This document shows, piece after piece, positions 11,019 through 23,327 of a stretch of 64,000 nucleotides of DNA. How positions within the stretch are numbered: the stretch's first letter is position 1; the number at the start of each line of letters is the position of its first letter. The stretch is from positions 172,895,498 through 172,959,497 of the forward strand of contig NC_057807.1 of assembly GCF_018294505.1 (NCBI RefSeq), written 5' to 3'. A program made the translations under genes and the position numbers. The notes under the pieces are model-generated. The model ran no database searches. It was not told the origin of the DNA and saw nothing but the letters and a program-made list of their open reading frames with translations. Source of the stretch: Triticum aestivum. Its lineage: Eukaryota > Streptophyta > Magnoliopsida > Poales > Poaceae.

Positions 11019-14000
11019 AGCAACGCCCCGGATTCGTTGCGCCAGGTGTCAGCCAGTTATTCCCCGTCATTGCCATGTCATTTGCTTGCGTGTTGCACTT
11101 TGCCATGTCATCATATGCATTTCATATCATGTCATCATGTGCATCTATTTTTGCATATTTGTTCGTTTCTTGCATCCGAGTTTTTTCCCCGTTGTCCGTT
11201 TTGCAATTCGGCACTCCTATGCCCTCCGGCGTCCCCCTTTTGTCTCTTGTTGTGAGTGGGTGTTAAACGTTCCCAGAATGGCCCGAGGTTTGCCAAGCGG
11301 CCTTGGTATACCACCGGTAGACCGCCTGTCAAGTTTCGTGCCATTTGGAGGTCGTTTGATACTCCAACGGTTAACCGGGCAACCGTAAAAGCCCTCTTTG
11401 TGTTGCAGCCCAACACCCCTTCCAAAGTGGCCCAAAACCCATCCTAACCCCCTCCATGCTCTCGGTCATTCCATCACGATTGTGTGGGCGAAAACCGTGC
11501 CTTATTTGGACTCTCCTAGCTCCCTCTATCTATAAATATTGCCTCCCCCGAAAATCCCGCAGTCCAACCCTAGCCTCTTCCTCCTCCAGCTGCTGGACAT
11601 GTCCGCCCAGCCGCCGGACGCGTCCGCCGCCGCCGCCCGACGAATCCCAGAGCGCCACGTGTCCCGCGCCACCGTCCCCCGCCCGCGGCCACCGCAGCCC
11701 GCCCGAGCCCATCGCGGGCCCGCACAGGCCCGGTCGGCCGCCGTCCGCGCCCGGCGGCCTCCGCCGCCGCGCCGCCACCGCTTCTCCCCGGCACCTCCTC
11801 GCCCCGGTGCCGCCAGCAACCCCGCCGCCTCCGGCCGCCTGCCCCGCCGCCAGCCGCCGCCTGGCCTCCTCTCCAGCGCTGGCCGCCTCCGCCGCCCTGC
11901 CTCGCGCCTTCCCCGCCGTCGTCCGTCGTTGTCTCCGGCGAGCCCCGGCCATCCTCGATCGGCGTGCGTCAGATCTGGATCCGGTCAAACGAAGGTTGAC
12001 CCCGAAAATCATTGTCCCGAAATTATTTACATTATCATGCCATGTTCATCGCATTATAACTCTCTGCATACTGCTCCGTTTCGTGCGTATAATATGTCAA
12101 ATTGTTCGTCTCAACGAGTATTTCATTTCGTTCCATTTCATCATGTTCATTTGAGTCCATCCTGATGCCTGAGTCGTCGTTGCAAGAGTGCTATATGATG
12201 TTAACCTGCTGAAACTATTATAGCTTGATGATTTGTCATTTTTGTTGCACTTGATGTGTGCATCCTATGAGCATGAGCTCTACATGTGTTTTGATCTACA
12301 TCATGCCATCTTCACAGTGGTGCCATCCATGTATTTTTGTGGGTCATTTAGTGAGTTCATAGAGCTTGTTAAGTGGGGTACTTGCTGTTGCTGTTTTGCT
12401 TGTCTGATTCTGTTATATTTTGTTGCTATGTAAACCTGCTGCTACAAGTCATTCTATGCTTAATCTGGAGATGTTCACTAAGGATGTTTTGTTATACATG
12501 TCATGCTCTATCCATCCCTGGCCCTGGTTGCATTTGTAGCCTACTGTATATTATTGTTATCTTGCTCCAAATTTGTTAAATAATGTTGCTGTCAGCCTGC
12601 TTAACATTAAGTTCAATATGGCCATGATTGTTGTTAGTGATCCTTGCACCCTATGAACTTGTTCTTGCCATTCTTAGCTTCATAAACAAGTATTATTACT
12701 GCTGGTTTCCTTGCCATGCCATGTATTGCTCTGTGGTGAGTGGTTCAAGCTCACCAACATGCCTACTTATCGTTGTTCCTGCCATGTTTGAATCTGTCAT
12801 ATAACTTGCCATGTTTACATGGGTGCCATCATATTTTCCGTGCCATTTTGGCTCATAGTCAGTAAGGGTCCCTTGGTCTATGCAATTATTACTTTCATGC
12901 CATACCTTTGTTTGCCATGATAAGTTCCTGTAACATGTTGTTTGATAGCTCTAAACATTGCAACGTGATGTTATTTCCTGATAAGTCTAAAACTGTTATT
13001 ATTTGCCATCTTTCCATATGTTTTTGAGGATGTTCTATTGATTTATGGAGATAGCTCAGTGTTCATGTTTTGTCATGCTTTACCTGTAAATCATATCCAT
13101 GCCTTTTGTTCTTACGTTGAGGTGTTGTAGCATATGGTTTTGATGCTTGCTAGATGCCTAGTTGCTGTTTTGGACATCATGCCCTTTAAACTTGTATAGA
13201 GTGCATGTGGTGAACCGTTGCTCCGTTTTGAGTGTGCTCTATATGAAACTTGCTTGATTTTGCATTAAGTTCCATATTATCATGTTGCATCCTTATTTTG
13301 AGGTGTTTGCTTGATGTTTGGATGCATTTAGCATCAATGCCATGCTTAACTTGTTTTGCTCATATCTTCTAGGCCGTAGCTCCGAACTAAATGAACTTTA
13401 TATGTAACTTGACTAGAATTTCGTGTAGATCATCTTGGTGCATCTTAACTTGCTGTTTAACGACTTGAACTTAAGGATTATTCAGTTCTGGACCAATTTC
13501 CAAATTTGCATATGAAGACTTATCGGAATTGTTATATGTTGTTCCCGACCTCATTTAAACTTGCCTTGATGTGTTGTTCTTGTTTGCATCATCTCTTGCC
13601 ATGAGTAGCTTCATGTAGCTTTGTCATGCATCATGTCATGTATATGTGTGGTGTGTTTACTATGTTGTGTGCTTCGTCTCGGTAGTTCCCGTTTCATTGC
13701 GATCGTGAGGATTCGTTCGTCTTCGTGGCTTCATCTTCTTCATGGACTCGTTCTTCTTCCTAGCGGGATTTCAGGCAAGATGACCACTACCCTGGATCTC
13801 ACTACTATCATTGCTATGCTAATTGCTTCGTTCTTTCGCTATGCTGCGCTTCCTATAACTTGTTCTTCAAGCCTCCCCAATTGCCATGAACCTCTAACCT
13901 TTGACACCCTTCCTAGCAAACCGTTGTTTGGCTATGTTACCACTTTTGCTCAGCCCCTCTTATAGCATTGTTAGTTGCAGGTGAAGTTGAAGATTGCCCC

Positions 14001-15378
14001 ATGGTGGACAGGATTATGTTTGGGATATCACAATATCTCTTATACTATTAATGCATCTATATACTTGGTAAAGGGTGGAAGGCTCGGCCTTATGCCTGGT
14101 GTTTTGTTCCACTCTTGCCGCCTTAGTTTCTGTCATACCGGTGTTATGTTCCTGGATTTGGCGTTCCTTACGCGGTTGGGTGATTTATGGGACCCCCTTG
14201 ACAGTTCGCTTTGAATAAAACTCCTCCAGCAAGGCCCAACTTTGGTTTTACCATTTGCCTCACCACCACCTACATTTTCCCTTGGGAGTAATTAACCCAA
14301 GGGTCATCTTTATTTTAGCCCCCCCACCCCGGGCCAGTGCTTCTCTAAGTGTTGGTCTGAACTGAGCTGCCTGCGGGGCCACCTCGGGGCAACTTGAGGG
14401 TTGGTTTTACTCGTAGCTAGTCTCATCCGGTATTGCCCTGAGAACGAGATATGTGCAGCTCCTATCGGGATTTGTTGGCACGTCGGGCGGCTTTGTTGGT
14501 CTTGTTTTACCATTGTCGAAATGTCTTGTAAACCGGGATTCCGAGACTGATCGGGTCTTCCTGGGAGAAGGTATATCCTTCGTTGATCGCGAGAGCTTAT
14601 CATGGGCTAAGTTGGGACACCCCTGCAGGGTATAAACTTTCGAAAGTCGTGCCCGTGGTTATGTGGCAGATGGGAATTTGTTAATGTCCGGTTGTAGATA
14701 ACTTGACACCAGATCCGAATTAAAATGCATCAACCGCGTGTGTAGCCGTGATGGTCTCTTCTCGGCAGAGTCTGGGAAGTGAACACGGTTTTTGGGTTAT
14801 GTTTGACGTAAGTAGGAGTTCAGGATCACTTCTTGATCATTGCTAGTTGACGACCGTTCCTTTGCTTCTCTTCTCGCTCTTATTTGCGTATGTTAGCCAC
14901 CATATCATGCTTAGTCACTGTTGCAACCTCACCACTTTACCCCTTCCTTTCCCATTAAGCTTTGCTAGTCTTGATACCCATGGTAATGGGATTGCTGAGT
15001 CCTTGTGGCTCACAGATTACTACAACAACAGTTGCAGCTACAGGTTGTGCGATGATCATGACGCGAGAGTGATGCTTGCTTGTTTTGGAGTTCTTCTTCT
15101 GCTTCTTCGATCAGGGGATAGGTTCCAGGTCGGCAACCTGGGCTAGCAGGGTGGATGTCGTTTGAGTTTCTGTTTGTGATTCATCCATAGTCGGATGGTG
15201 CTCTTATGTAAGATGTTGTTGTATTCGTGTGGAATGGTATGCCTCTTGTATGTATCCCCATCTATTTATGTAATGTTGATGTAATGATATCCACCTTGCA
15301 AAAGCGTTTCAATATGCGGGTCTATCCTCGGTGGACCTTCGAGTTCCTTTTGGATAGGGTCGCATATTGGGCGTGACA
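11019..15378 (+). repeat. Element B 5' LTR (4360 bp)
   Basis: It aligns with 17946-22253 throughout. The first bases have decayed: the right LTR starts TGTTATAACGCC, while this one starts AGCAACGCC. It ends GGGCGTGACA. A TATA box is at 11531, followed by a GC-rich block (about 11580-11990) and then about 3.3 kb of AT-rich non-coding sequence. It has a 418-bp stretch (about 14219-14636) that the right LTR lacks. No gene is supported. Confidence 0.9.
11531..11538 (+). promoter_or_regulatory. TATA box of element B 5' LTR
   Basis: TATAAATA in a CTCCCTCTATC context, kept in the right LTR at 18461. A pyrimidine-rich leader with CCAACCCTAGCC follows. Confidence 0.7.
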
Positions 15379-17945
15379 AGTTGGTATCAGAGCCTCGACC
15401 GACCTTAGGAGCCCCCTTGATTGATCGTGTAGTTTGGCCGTTGTTGAGTCTAGAAGAAAACTGTTTTCGGAGTCTAGTTATATCGGAGAGTAGAAATTCT
15501 TTTTACTCCTCAGCCCCTTCGTCGCTCTGGTAAGGAATCTTGACATAGGTGTTTTGAACTACTCCTCTTCCCCTTCAAATTTTTCTTTAGGATCACGTAG
15601 TTGGTTTTTCGATCGTTGTTCCTCAGCTCTTTGTATCCGGTGCTTTTCTCGTCAAGTTGACTCGAGTCTCTACATCTTTGCCAAGTTCAATCCTCAGTTC
15701 GCTCTCAATGAAGTTGTTTCCCCATCCTCAGTTGTTTTCTTTTCCCACCCGTCCACCTCTTTTAATCTCGGAGCCGTAGCCCACAATCGAGTATCCTTCC
15801 TACTCGTGTGAAGTCTTTGCTTTCTTTCCTCAATGATTTCAATCGGTGTTTCCTCTTGAAGTTATTCGTCGGTTTCCCCTTCCAAGCTGCCTTTGTTTTC
15901 CCACCCTCCCACCCTTTTCTTCCCAGAGACCGAGTCTCTTTCGAACATCAATTTCATTCGTACGGAGCCTCTTCAGTCTTCCCTCAATTATTTCAACCGG
16001 TGAATTCTTGTTTTGTTCGATATTCTTCATCTCTTTTTCTTCTCCGGTGAACTCAATTCAAGTTTTTCGGTGTTGACCATATTCTTTTCCTCGGCTAAAA
16101 TGTTTTCCCCTTGCTCGTTCGCTTCTTGCCAGTTTATCTTTTCGGAGTGATCAAGACATCTCAAGAGATTCGTCCGTGTTCGAATTAATTCGAGGGTGTC
16201 ACCTCATTCAAATATTTCATTTGTTCCGGTGCATCATCTATCTGTTCAACATCCCTTTCCAACGGTATTTTTCTCTTCAATGGGCCCTAACCCAGAGGTC
16301 TTTTCCCAGGATCTTACCTGACTCTTCTAATTCCCCCGGAGTCATTCATAATTCTTTTCAAAGTGTGATGTAAGAATGGATCCCATCAGTCACATGCCTT
16401 CTCCAAGATCTCTTTCAAATTCTTTTCATTGTTGGATCAACCTCTTCGTTTTTTCATTCTCCCGAAGTACCTCAGTAATTTTGGTGGTGTTTCTCGTCGT
16501 CATTTGAAGACCGAAGAAGAGTTTTTCCTCTAAATCTTGCCCGTTCTCTCAAAGATTCGTGGTTCTAGCCTCTTGTTATCCTCGCGAATTATTCCATTTG
16601 TTAGTTATTCTTTTCTTACCCAATCCGGAGTATGTCAGAAATTGTTTTCCCGTTTCTTTTCATCGGAGGCCATCGTTCCAAAAGGATTCTTTGTCCTCAC
16701 ATTTCAGCTATCGTTATCAATTATCCCGGTGCTTCATTCAAGTGTTCTTTGTCCAGTTCGAATTCTTCCCGTTCCCTTGTATCTAAATCCCCTCTAGCAT
16801 ATTTGTCTTCTAATTCTTCCCAGTGATTCAGTCTCTTTCATCAGTCATTTTTGAATTATTACGGTGGTTCATTCAAGATTCTCTTCCTTGTTTATCATTT
16901 AATCCATTCGTTCTTTTCAACCCTACCGGTGGTTCATGAAGACCTTCTCAAGTTTGCGATATGTCACTTCTCAATCCTCTTCAAGAAGAATAAGTTGCAT
17001 GCCAAATCCATTGCTTGTCATCAATTTAATTTGATGAAGGATAAGCATACAATAAATCTTATTCTTATTTCATCCAAGTGAGTAATCCTTTCCTTTGGAG
17101 TTTGTTCTTGATGAATAAATTCTAGTTCCAAGTGTTTTCATCTTTTCTTTTCCGGAGTTCAAATTTCCTTGGCCATTTCGTCGGAACCTTCATCTAAATC
17201 ACCGCAAGGCTCATCTTATTCTTTCATCCTTCATTTCTATCTCATCACCCTTTTGTCACCGGAGTTCTTCATGGTGGTTCTTCATGATTTAATTCTTTAT
17301 TCAAGTGTTCATCAAGATTCTTGTTGGAGGAGTTCAAGTATCTTTTCTTCTCGCGTCTCGAAGTGCAATTAATTCTCCGTATTCTTTTGAAGTGGAGTTT
17401 TGCATTTCTTCGTTCATCTCTGATATCCAATCTTTTCCGTTTGTGGCCGTTATCACCTTATGATCTTGACATGTTACCTATAAGTCCACAACAAGCTTAT
17501 TCTTTTCGTTGTTGATTTTCTCAACAACTCCGTTCAAACCTTCCTTCTAAAGATGCTTTCTATTTCATTCGTGGCACAAGTTGTCATTTTTCTTCTCCGT
17601 TCTTTTCATTCAACTATTTCAATTCTTCCGATGGTTTTGTGTCATGTCTCCATCAAGTATAATTTCATCCTCTCAAGTTCATATTCTATTCTTTCCATGT
17701 TCAGTCAGAGTTCTGCCTAAATTCTTCCAGACTTATTCCATTCTTATTTTGTTCCAACCGGAGTGGCTTCATAGTCTATCTGATTTCGTGAGCTTTCGAT
17801 TCTCGTCATTCTCATCGTTCCTCTCTTCTTCTCGAGTGCTCTCGGTTCTTTGCTTCTTCTCTTGAGTTTTTGTTTCACCTCATCCCTTTTTCCCTTCCGT
17901 CTCGGTCCTAAGATCTCGGGACGAGATCTCTTGTTAGTGGAGGAG
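15379..17945 (+). other. Element B non-coding interior
   Basis: 2567 bp with no ORF over about 100 codons and no gag, RT or integrase motif on either strand. It is rich in T and C, with recurring degenerate motifs such as CCGGTGNTTCATTCAAG and CCGGAGTTC followed by TTCTTTTC runs (15850-17850). It starts with a leader like that of A and ends CTCGGGACGAGATCTC, then a purine tract, like A's 3' end. It may serve as packaged RNA, not as a message. Confidence 0.8.
15382..15393 (+). other. Element B primer-binding site (initiator Met-tRNA type)
   Basis: TGGTATCAGAGC starts 3 bases after the LTR end, the same site as in element A. Confidence 0.9.
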
Positions 17946-18456
17946 TGTTATAACGCCACGGATTCGTTGCGCCAGGTGTCCGCCAGTTATTCGCCGTCAT
18001 TGCCATGTCATTTGCTTGCGTGTGGCACTTAGCCATGTCATCATATCCATTTCATATCATGTCATCATGTGCATCTCTTTTTGCATATGTGTTCGTTTCT
18101 TGCATCCGAGCTTTTTCCCCGTTGTCCGTTTTGCAATCCGGCACTCCTATGTCCTTCGGCATCCCCCTTTTGTCTCTTGTTGTGAGTGGGTGTTAAACGT
18201 TCTCAGAATGGCCCGAGGTTTGCCAAGTGGCCTTGGTATACCACCGGTAGACCGCCTGTCAAGTTCCGTGCCATTTGGAGGTCGTTTGATACTCCAACGG
18301 TTAACCGGGTAACCGTAAAAGCCCTCTTTGTGTTGCAGCCCAACACCCCTTCCAAAGTGGCCCAAAACCCATCCTAACCACCTCCAGGCTCTCGGCCGTT
18401 CGATCACGATCGTGTGGGCGAAAACCGTGCCTCATTTGGACACTCCTAGCTCCCTC

Positions 18457-18468
18457 TATATATAAATA
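18457..18468 (+). promoter_or_regulatory. TATA box of element B 3' LTR
   Basis: TATATATAAATA, equivalent to 11531-11538 in the left LTR. Confidence 0.65.
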
Positions 18469-20707
18469 TGCCCTCCCCCGAAAATCCCGCAATCCAACCC
18501 TAGCCTCTTCCTCCTCCAGCCGCCGGACATGTCCGTCCAGCCGCCGGACGCGTCCGCCGCCGCCGCCCGACGAATCCCAGAGCTCCACGTGTCCCGCAGC
18601 GCCGTCCCCCGCCCGCGGCCACCGCGGCCCGCCCGAGCCCATCGCGGGCCCGCGCAGGCCCGGTCGGCCGTCGTCCGCGCCCGTCGGCCTCCGCCGCCCC
18701 GCACGCTCGCGCCGCCCGAGCGCCGCCGCGCCCCGCCCGCCAGCGCGCCGGCGCCTCTTCTCCCCGGCACCTCCTCGCCCCGGTGCCGCCGGCAACCCCG
18801 CCGCCTCCGGTCGCCTGCCCCCCCGCCGGCCGCCGCCAGCCTAGGCCGCGCCCCGCGCCGGCGCTCGGCCGCCGCCCGGCCTCCTATCCGGCGCCGGCCG
18901 CCTCCGCCGCCCTGCCTCACGCCTTCCCCGCCGTCGTCCTCGTCATCTCCGGTGAGCCCCGGCCATCCTCGATCCGTGCACGTCAGATCTGGATCCGGTC
19001 AGACAAAGGTTGACCCCGAAAATCACTAAGTCCCAAAATTATTTACACTATCATGCCATGTTCATCGCATCATAACTCTCCACATACTGCACCGTTTCAT
19101 GCGTATAATATGTCAAATTGTTCGCCTCAACCAATAGATCATTTCATTCCATTGCATTATGTTCATTTGAGTCCATATTGATGCCTGAATCATCGTTGCA
19201 AGAGTGCTATATGATGTTAACCTGCTGAAACTGTTATAACTTGATGATTTGTCATTTTTGTTGCATTTGATGTGTGCGTCCTATGAGCATGCGCTCTACA
19301 TGTGTTTTGATCTACATCATGCCATCTTTACAATGGTGCCATCCATGTATTTTTGTGGGTCATGTAGTGAGTGCATCGAGCTTGTTATGTGGGGTACTTG
19401 CTGTTGCTGTTTTGCTTGTCTGATTCTGTTATATTTTGTTGCTATGTAAACCTGCTGCTACAAGTCATTATATGCTTAATCTGGAGATGTTCACTAAGGA
19501 TGTTTTGTTATACATGTCATGCTCTATCCATCCCTACCCTGGTTGCATTTATAGCCTACTTTATCTTGTTGTTATCTTGCTCCAAAGTTGTTAAATAATG
19601 TTGCTGCCAGCCTGATTAACATTAAGTTCAATATTGCCATGATTGTTGTTAGTGATCCATGCACCCTATGAACTTGTTCTTTCCATTCTTAGCTTCATAA
19701 ACATGTCTTCTTACTGTTGGTTGCCTTTCCTTGCCATGTATTGCTCTGTGGTGAGTGGTTCAAGCTCACCAACATGCCTACTTATCGTTGTTCCTGCCAT
19801 GTTTGAATCTGTCATATAACTTGCCATGTTTACATGGGTGCCATCATATTTTCTGTGCCCGTTTTGCTCATGGTCAGTAAGGGTCTCTTGTTCTATGCAA
19901 TTAGTAGTTTCATGCCATGCCTTTGTTTGCCATGATAGTTTCTTGTAACATGTTGTTTGATAGCTCTAAACATTGCATCCTGATGTTATTTCCTGATAAG
20001 TCTGAAACTGTTATTATTTGCAATCTTGCCATATGTCTTTGAGCATGTTCTAGTGATTTATGGAGATAGATAAGTGTTCATGTTTTGTCATGCTTTACCT
20101 GTACATCATATCCATGCCTTTTGTTCTTACGTTGAGGTGCTGTAGCATATGGTTTTGATGCTTGCTAGATGCCTAGTTGTTGTTTTGGACATCATGCCCT
20201 TTAAACTTGTATAGAGTGCATGTGTTGAACCGTTGCTCCGTTTTGAGTGTGCTCTATATGAAACTTGCTTGATTTTGCATGAAGTTTCATATTATCATGT
20301 TGCATCCTTGTTTTGAGGTGTTTGCTTGATGTTTGGATGCATTTAGCATCAATGCCATGTTTAACTTGTTTTGCTCATATCTTCTAGGCCGTAGCTCCGA
20401 ACTAAATGAACTTTATATGTAACTTGACTAGAATTTCGTGTAGATCATCTTGGTGCATATTAACTTGCTGTTTAACAACTTGAACTTAAGGTTTATTCAG
20501 TTCTAGACCAATTTTCCAAATTTGCATATGAGGACTTACCGGAATTGTTATATGTTGTTTCCGGCCTCATTTAAACTTGCCTTGATGTGTTGTTCTTGTT
20601 TGCATCATCTCTTGCCATGAGTAGCTTCATGTAGCTTTGTCATGCATCATGTCATGTATATGTGTGGTGTGTTTACTATGTTGTGTACTTCTTCTCGATA
20701 GTTCACG

Positions 20708-21229
20708 TTTCGTTGCGATCGTGAGGATTCGTTCGTCTACGCTTGGTTCTTCTTTGTGGCTTCATCTTCTTCATGGACTCGTTCTTCTTCCTAGCGGGAT
20801 TTCAGGCAAGATGACCACTACCCTGGATATCACTACTATCATTGCTATGCTAGTTGCTTCGTTCTTTTGCTATGCTGTGCTTCCTATAACTTGTTCTTCA
20901 AGCCTCCCCAAATTGCCATGAACCTCTAATCTTTGACACCCTTCCTAGCAAACCGTTGTTTGGCTATGTTTCGTTGCGATCGTGAGGATTCGTTCGTCTA
21001 CGCTTGGTTCGTATTCGTGGCTTCATCTTCTTCATGGACTCGTTCTTCTTCCTAGAGGGATTTCAGGCAAGATGACCGCTACCCTGGATCTCACTACTAT
21101 CATTGCTATGCTAGTTGCTTCGTTCTTTCACTATGCTGCGCTTCCTATAACTTGTTCTTCAAGCCTCCCCAAATTGCCATGAACCTCTAACCTTTGACAC
21201 CCTTCCTAGCAAACCATTGTTTGGCTATG
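20708..21229 (+). repeat. 261-bp direct tandem duplication inside element B 3' LTR
   Basis: Both units start TTTCGTTGCGATCGTGAGG and carry the same ATGACC-CTACCCTGGAT core with a few substitutions. The 5' LTR has one copy (from about 13690), so the duplication arose after integration or in the template. Confidence 0.85.
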
Positions 21230-22253
21230 TTACCGCTTTTGCTCAGCCCATCTTATAGTGTTGTTAGTTGAAGGTGAAGTTGAAGATTGCCCCATGGTGG
21301 ACAAGATTATGTTTGGGATATCACAATATCTCTTATATTATTAATGCATCTATATACTTGGTAAAGGGTGGAAGGCTCGGCCTTATGCCTGGTGTTTTGT
21401 TCCACTCTTGCCGCCCTAGTTTCCGTCATACCGGTGTTATGTTCCCGGATTTTGCGTTCCTTGCGCGGTTGGCTGATTTATGGGACCCCCTTGACAGTTC
21501 GCTTTGAATAAAACTTTCAAAAGCCGTGCCCGCGGTTATGTGGCAGATGCGAATTTGTTAATGTCCGGTTGTAGATAACTTGACACCAGATCCGAATTAA
21601 AATGCATCAACCGCGTGTGTATCTGTGATGGTCTCTTCTCGGCGGAGTCCGGGAAGTGCACACGGTTTTTGGGTTATGTTTGACGTAAGTAGGAGTTCAG
21701 GATCACTTCTTGATCATTGCTAGTTGACGACCATTCCTTTGCTTCTCTTCTCACTCTTATTTGCGTATGTTAGCCACCATATCATGCTTAGTCGCTGCTA
21801 CAACCTCACCACTTTACCCCTTCCTTTCCTATTAAGCTTTGCTAGTCTTGATACCCATGGTAATAAGATTGCTGAGTCCTCGTGGCTCACAGATTACTAC
21901 AACAACAGTTGCAGGTACAGGTTATGCGATGATCATGACGCGAGAGCGATGCTTGCTTGTTTTGGAGTTCTTCTACTTCTTCGATCAGGGGATAGGTTCC
22001 AGGTTGGCTGCCTGGGCTAGCAGGGTGGATGTTGTTTGAGTTTCTGATTGTGATTCATCCGTAGTCGGATGGTGCTCTTATGTAAGATGTTGTTGTATTC
22101 GTGTGGCATTGTATGCCTCTTGTATGTATCCCCATCTATTTATGTAATGTTGATGTAATGATATCCACCTTGCAAAAGAGTTTCAATATGCGGGTCTATC
22201 CTTGGTGGGACCTTCGAGTTCCTTTTGGATAGGGTCGCATATTGGGCGTGACA

Positions 22254-22798
22254 GACACCATCAGGGGTCGCGCCGGAGTACCGGCCCCTGGTCGACAGGA
22301 CTAGAGGGCGACTGAAGAAGGCAGGAACGTGAGGCAGCCGGGTGGCGTTTCTGGTGCGGTCAGCCCGGAAGCCTACGTCCACGTCACGATGGATCCAAGG
22401 AACGCACTGGGAGATGGCCCCAGCCGATCCCCCATGCTAGGCTGGGCGCTGGACATACACGAGTCCGAGCTCTCCTTCAAGCCGCCACCAAGCCCCACCA
22501 AAATATCCAACAGCGACAACCTCTGGGTACAGCTAACGCCGCAGGGGCACGCTTACGCTGACCATGGATCGCAGGTGAACCAGGGCGCAACTGCCACTAG
22601 GACTCTCAGGGCGGTTGATCCCCCGCAGGAGCGTGAAGGACATTGGGAGCAGTGCGGGGGAAGCCCTGCAGTAGGGCCCTCCTCGCGCTGCGCGGAGCAG
22701 GGCCCTGCGTGGAGGTAGGTTCCCCGCCGGGGAAGGCGCTGGCGAGCCCTTCTCCCCGGTGGGGACCCTGCGGTCGCCGAGTACGCCGCCAGCGTCCC
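22254..22798 (+). mobile_element. Element D, piece 2 (between B and C)
   Basis: It continues D after the B target duplication and ends in GTCCC (22794-22798), the target duplication of C. It holds a 129-residue ORF (22329-22718, Pro/Ser/Gly-rich, MDPRNALGDGPSRSP) with no domain I recognise, probably part of the same variable gag region, and a GC-rich tail. Confidence in any coding role is low. Confidence 0.55.
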
Positions 22799-23280
22799 TG
22801 AGGGAGTCCTGAACTAGGGGGTGTCCGGACAGCCGGAGTATCATCGTCATCCGGACTGCAAGACTATGAAGATACACGATTGAAGACTTCGTCCCGTGTC
22901 CGGATGGGACTTTCCTTAGCATGGAAGGCAAGCTTGGCGATACGGATATGTAGATCTCCTACCATTGTATCCGACTCTGTGTAACCCTAGCCCTCTCCGG
23001 TGTCTATATAAACCGAAGGGTTTTAGTCCGTAGAACACACAACCATTACAACAATCATACCATAGGCTAGCTTCTAGGGTTTAGCCTCCTTGATCTCGTG
23101 GTAGATCCACTCTTGTACTACCCATATCATCAATATCAATCAAGCAGGAGTAGGGTTTTACCTCCATCGAGAGGGCCCGAACCTGGGTAAAAACATCGTG
23201 TCCCTTGTCTCCTGTTACCATCCGCCTAGACGCACAGTTCGGGACCCCCTACCCGAGATCCGCTGGTTTTGACACCGACA
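22799..23280 (+). repeat. Element C 5' LTR (482 bp)
   Basis: TGAGGGAGTCC to GACACCGACA. It is the same length as the 3' LTR. TATA at 23003. Confidence 0.93.
23003..23012 (+). promoter_or_regulatory. TATA box of element C 5' LTR
   Basis: TCTATATAAA, about 270 bp before the LTR end; the 3' LTR copy is at 31651-31660. Confidence 0.75.
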
Positions 23281-23299
23281 TTGGTGCTTTCATTGAGAG
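23281..23299 (+). other. Element C primer-binding site
   Basis: TTGGTGCTTTCATTGAGAG begins exactly at the LTR end. Its position is that of a primer site; the tRNA is not identified here. Confidence 0.6.
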
Positions 23300-23327
23300 T
23301 TCCTATGTGTCGTCACCGATAGGCTTG

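Larger units (their letters stand above)
11019..22253 (+). mobile_element. Element B: non-autonomous large retrotransposon derivative (LARD-type)
   Basis: 11.2 kb with two 4.3-kb LTRs (11019-15378 and 17946-22253) and a 2567-bp interior that encodes no gag or pol. GACAC lies on both sides (11014-11018 and 22254-22258) as the 5-bp target duplication. A Met-tRNA primer site follows the left LTR and a purine tract precedes the right one, so the signals for reverse transcription are kept. The layout fits the published LARD/Sukkula description from barley relatives (long LTRs, non-coding interior, Gypsy-related). Both termini resemble chromovirus A. Confidence 0.9.
17946..22253 (+). repeat. Element B 3' LTR (4308 bp)
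   Basis: It begins TGTTATAACGCC after a GTGGAGGAG purine tract and ends GGGCGTGACA. Relative to the 5' LTR it has a longer GC-rich block (about 18520-19010), an internal tandem duplication of about 261 bp (20708-20968 and 20969-21229), and a 418-bp deletion at about 21515 between short TAAACT repeats. Confidence 0.9.

Noticed and set aside
11456..12165. Pro/Ala/Arg-rich ORFs of 208-232 aa in B's 5' LTR
   Set aside because: The same region in the 3' LTR has indels that break the frame, and no domain is visible. Kept only as a note about the GC-rich island.
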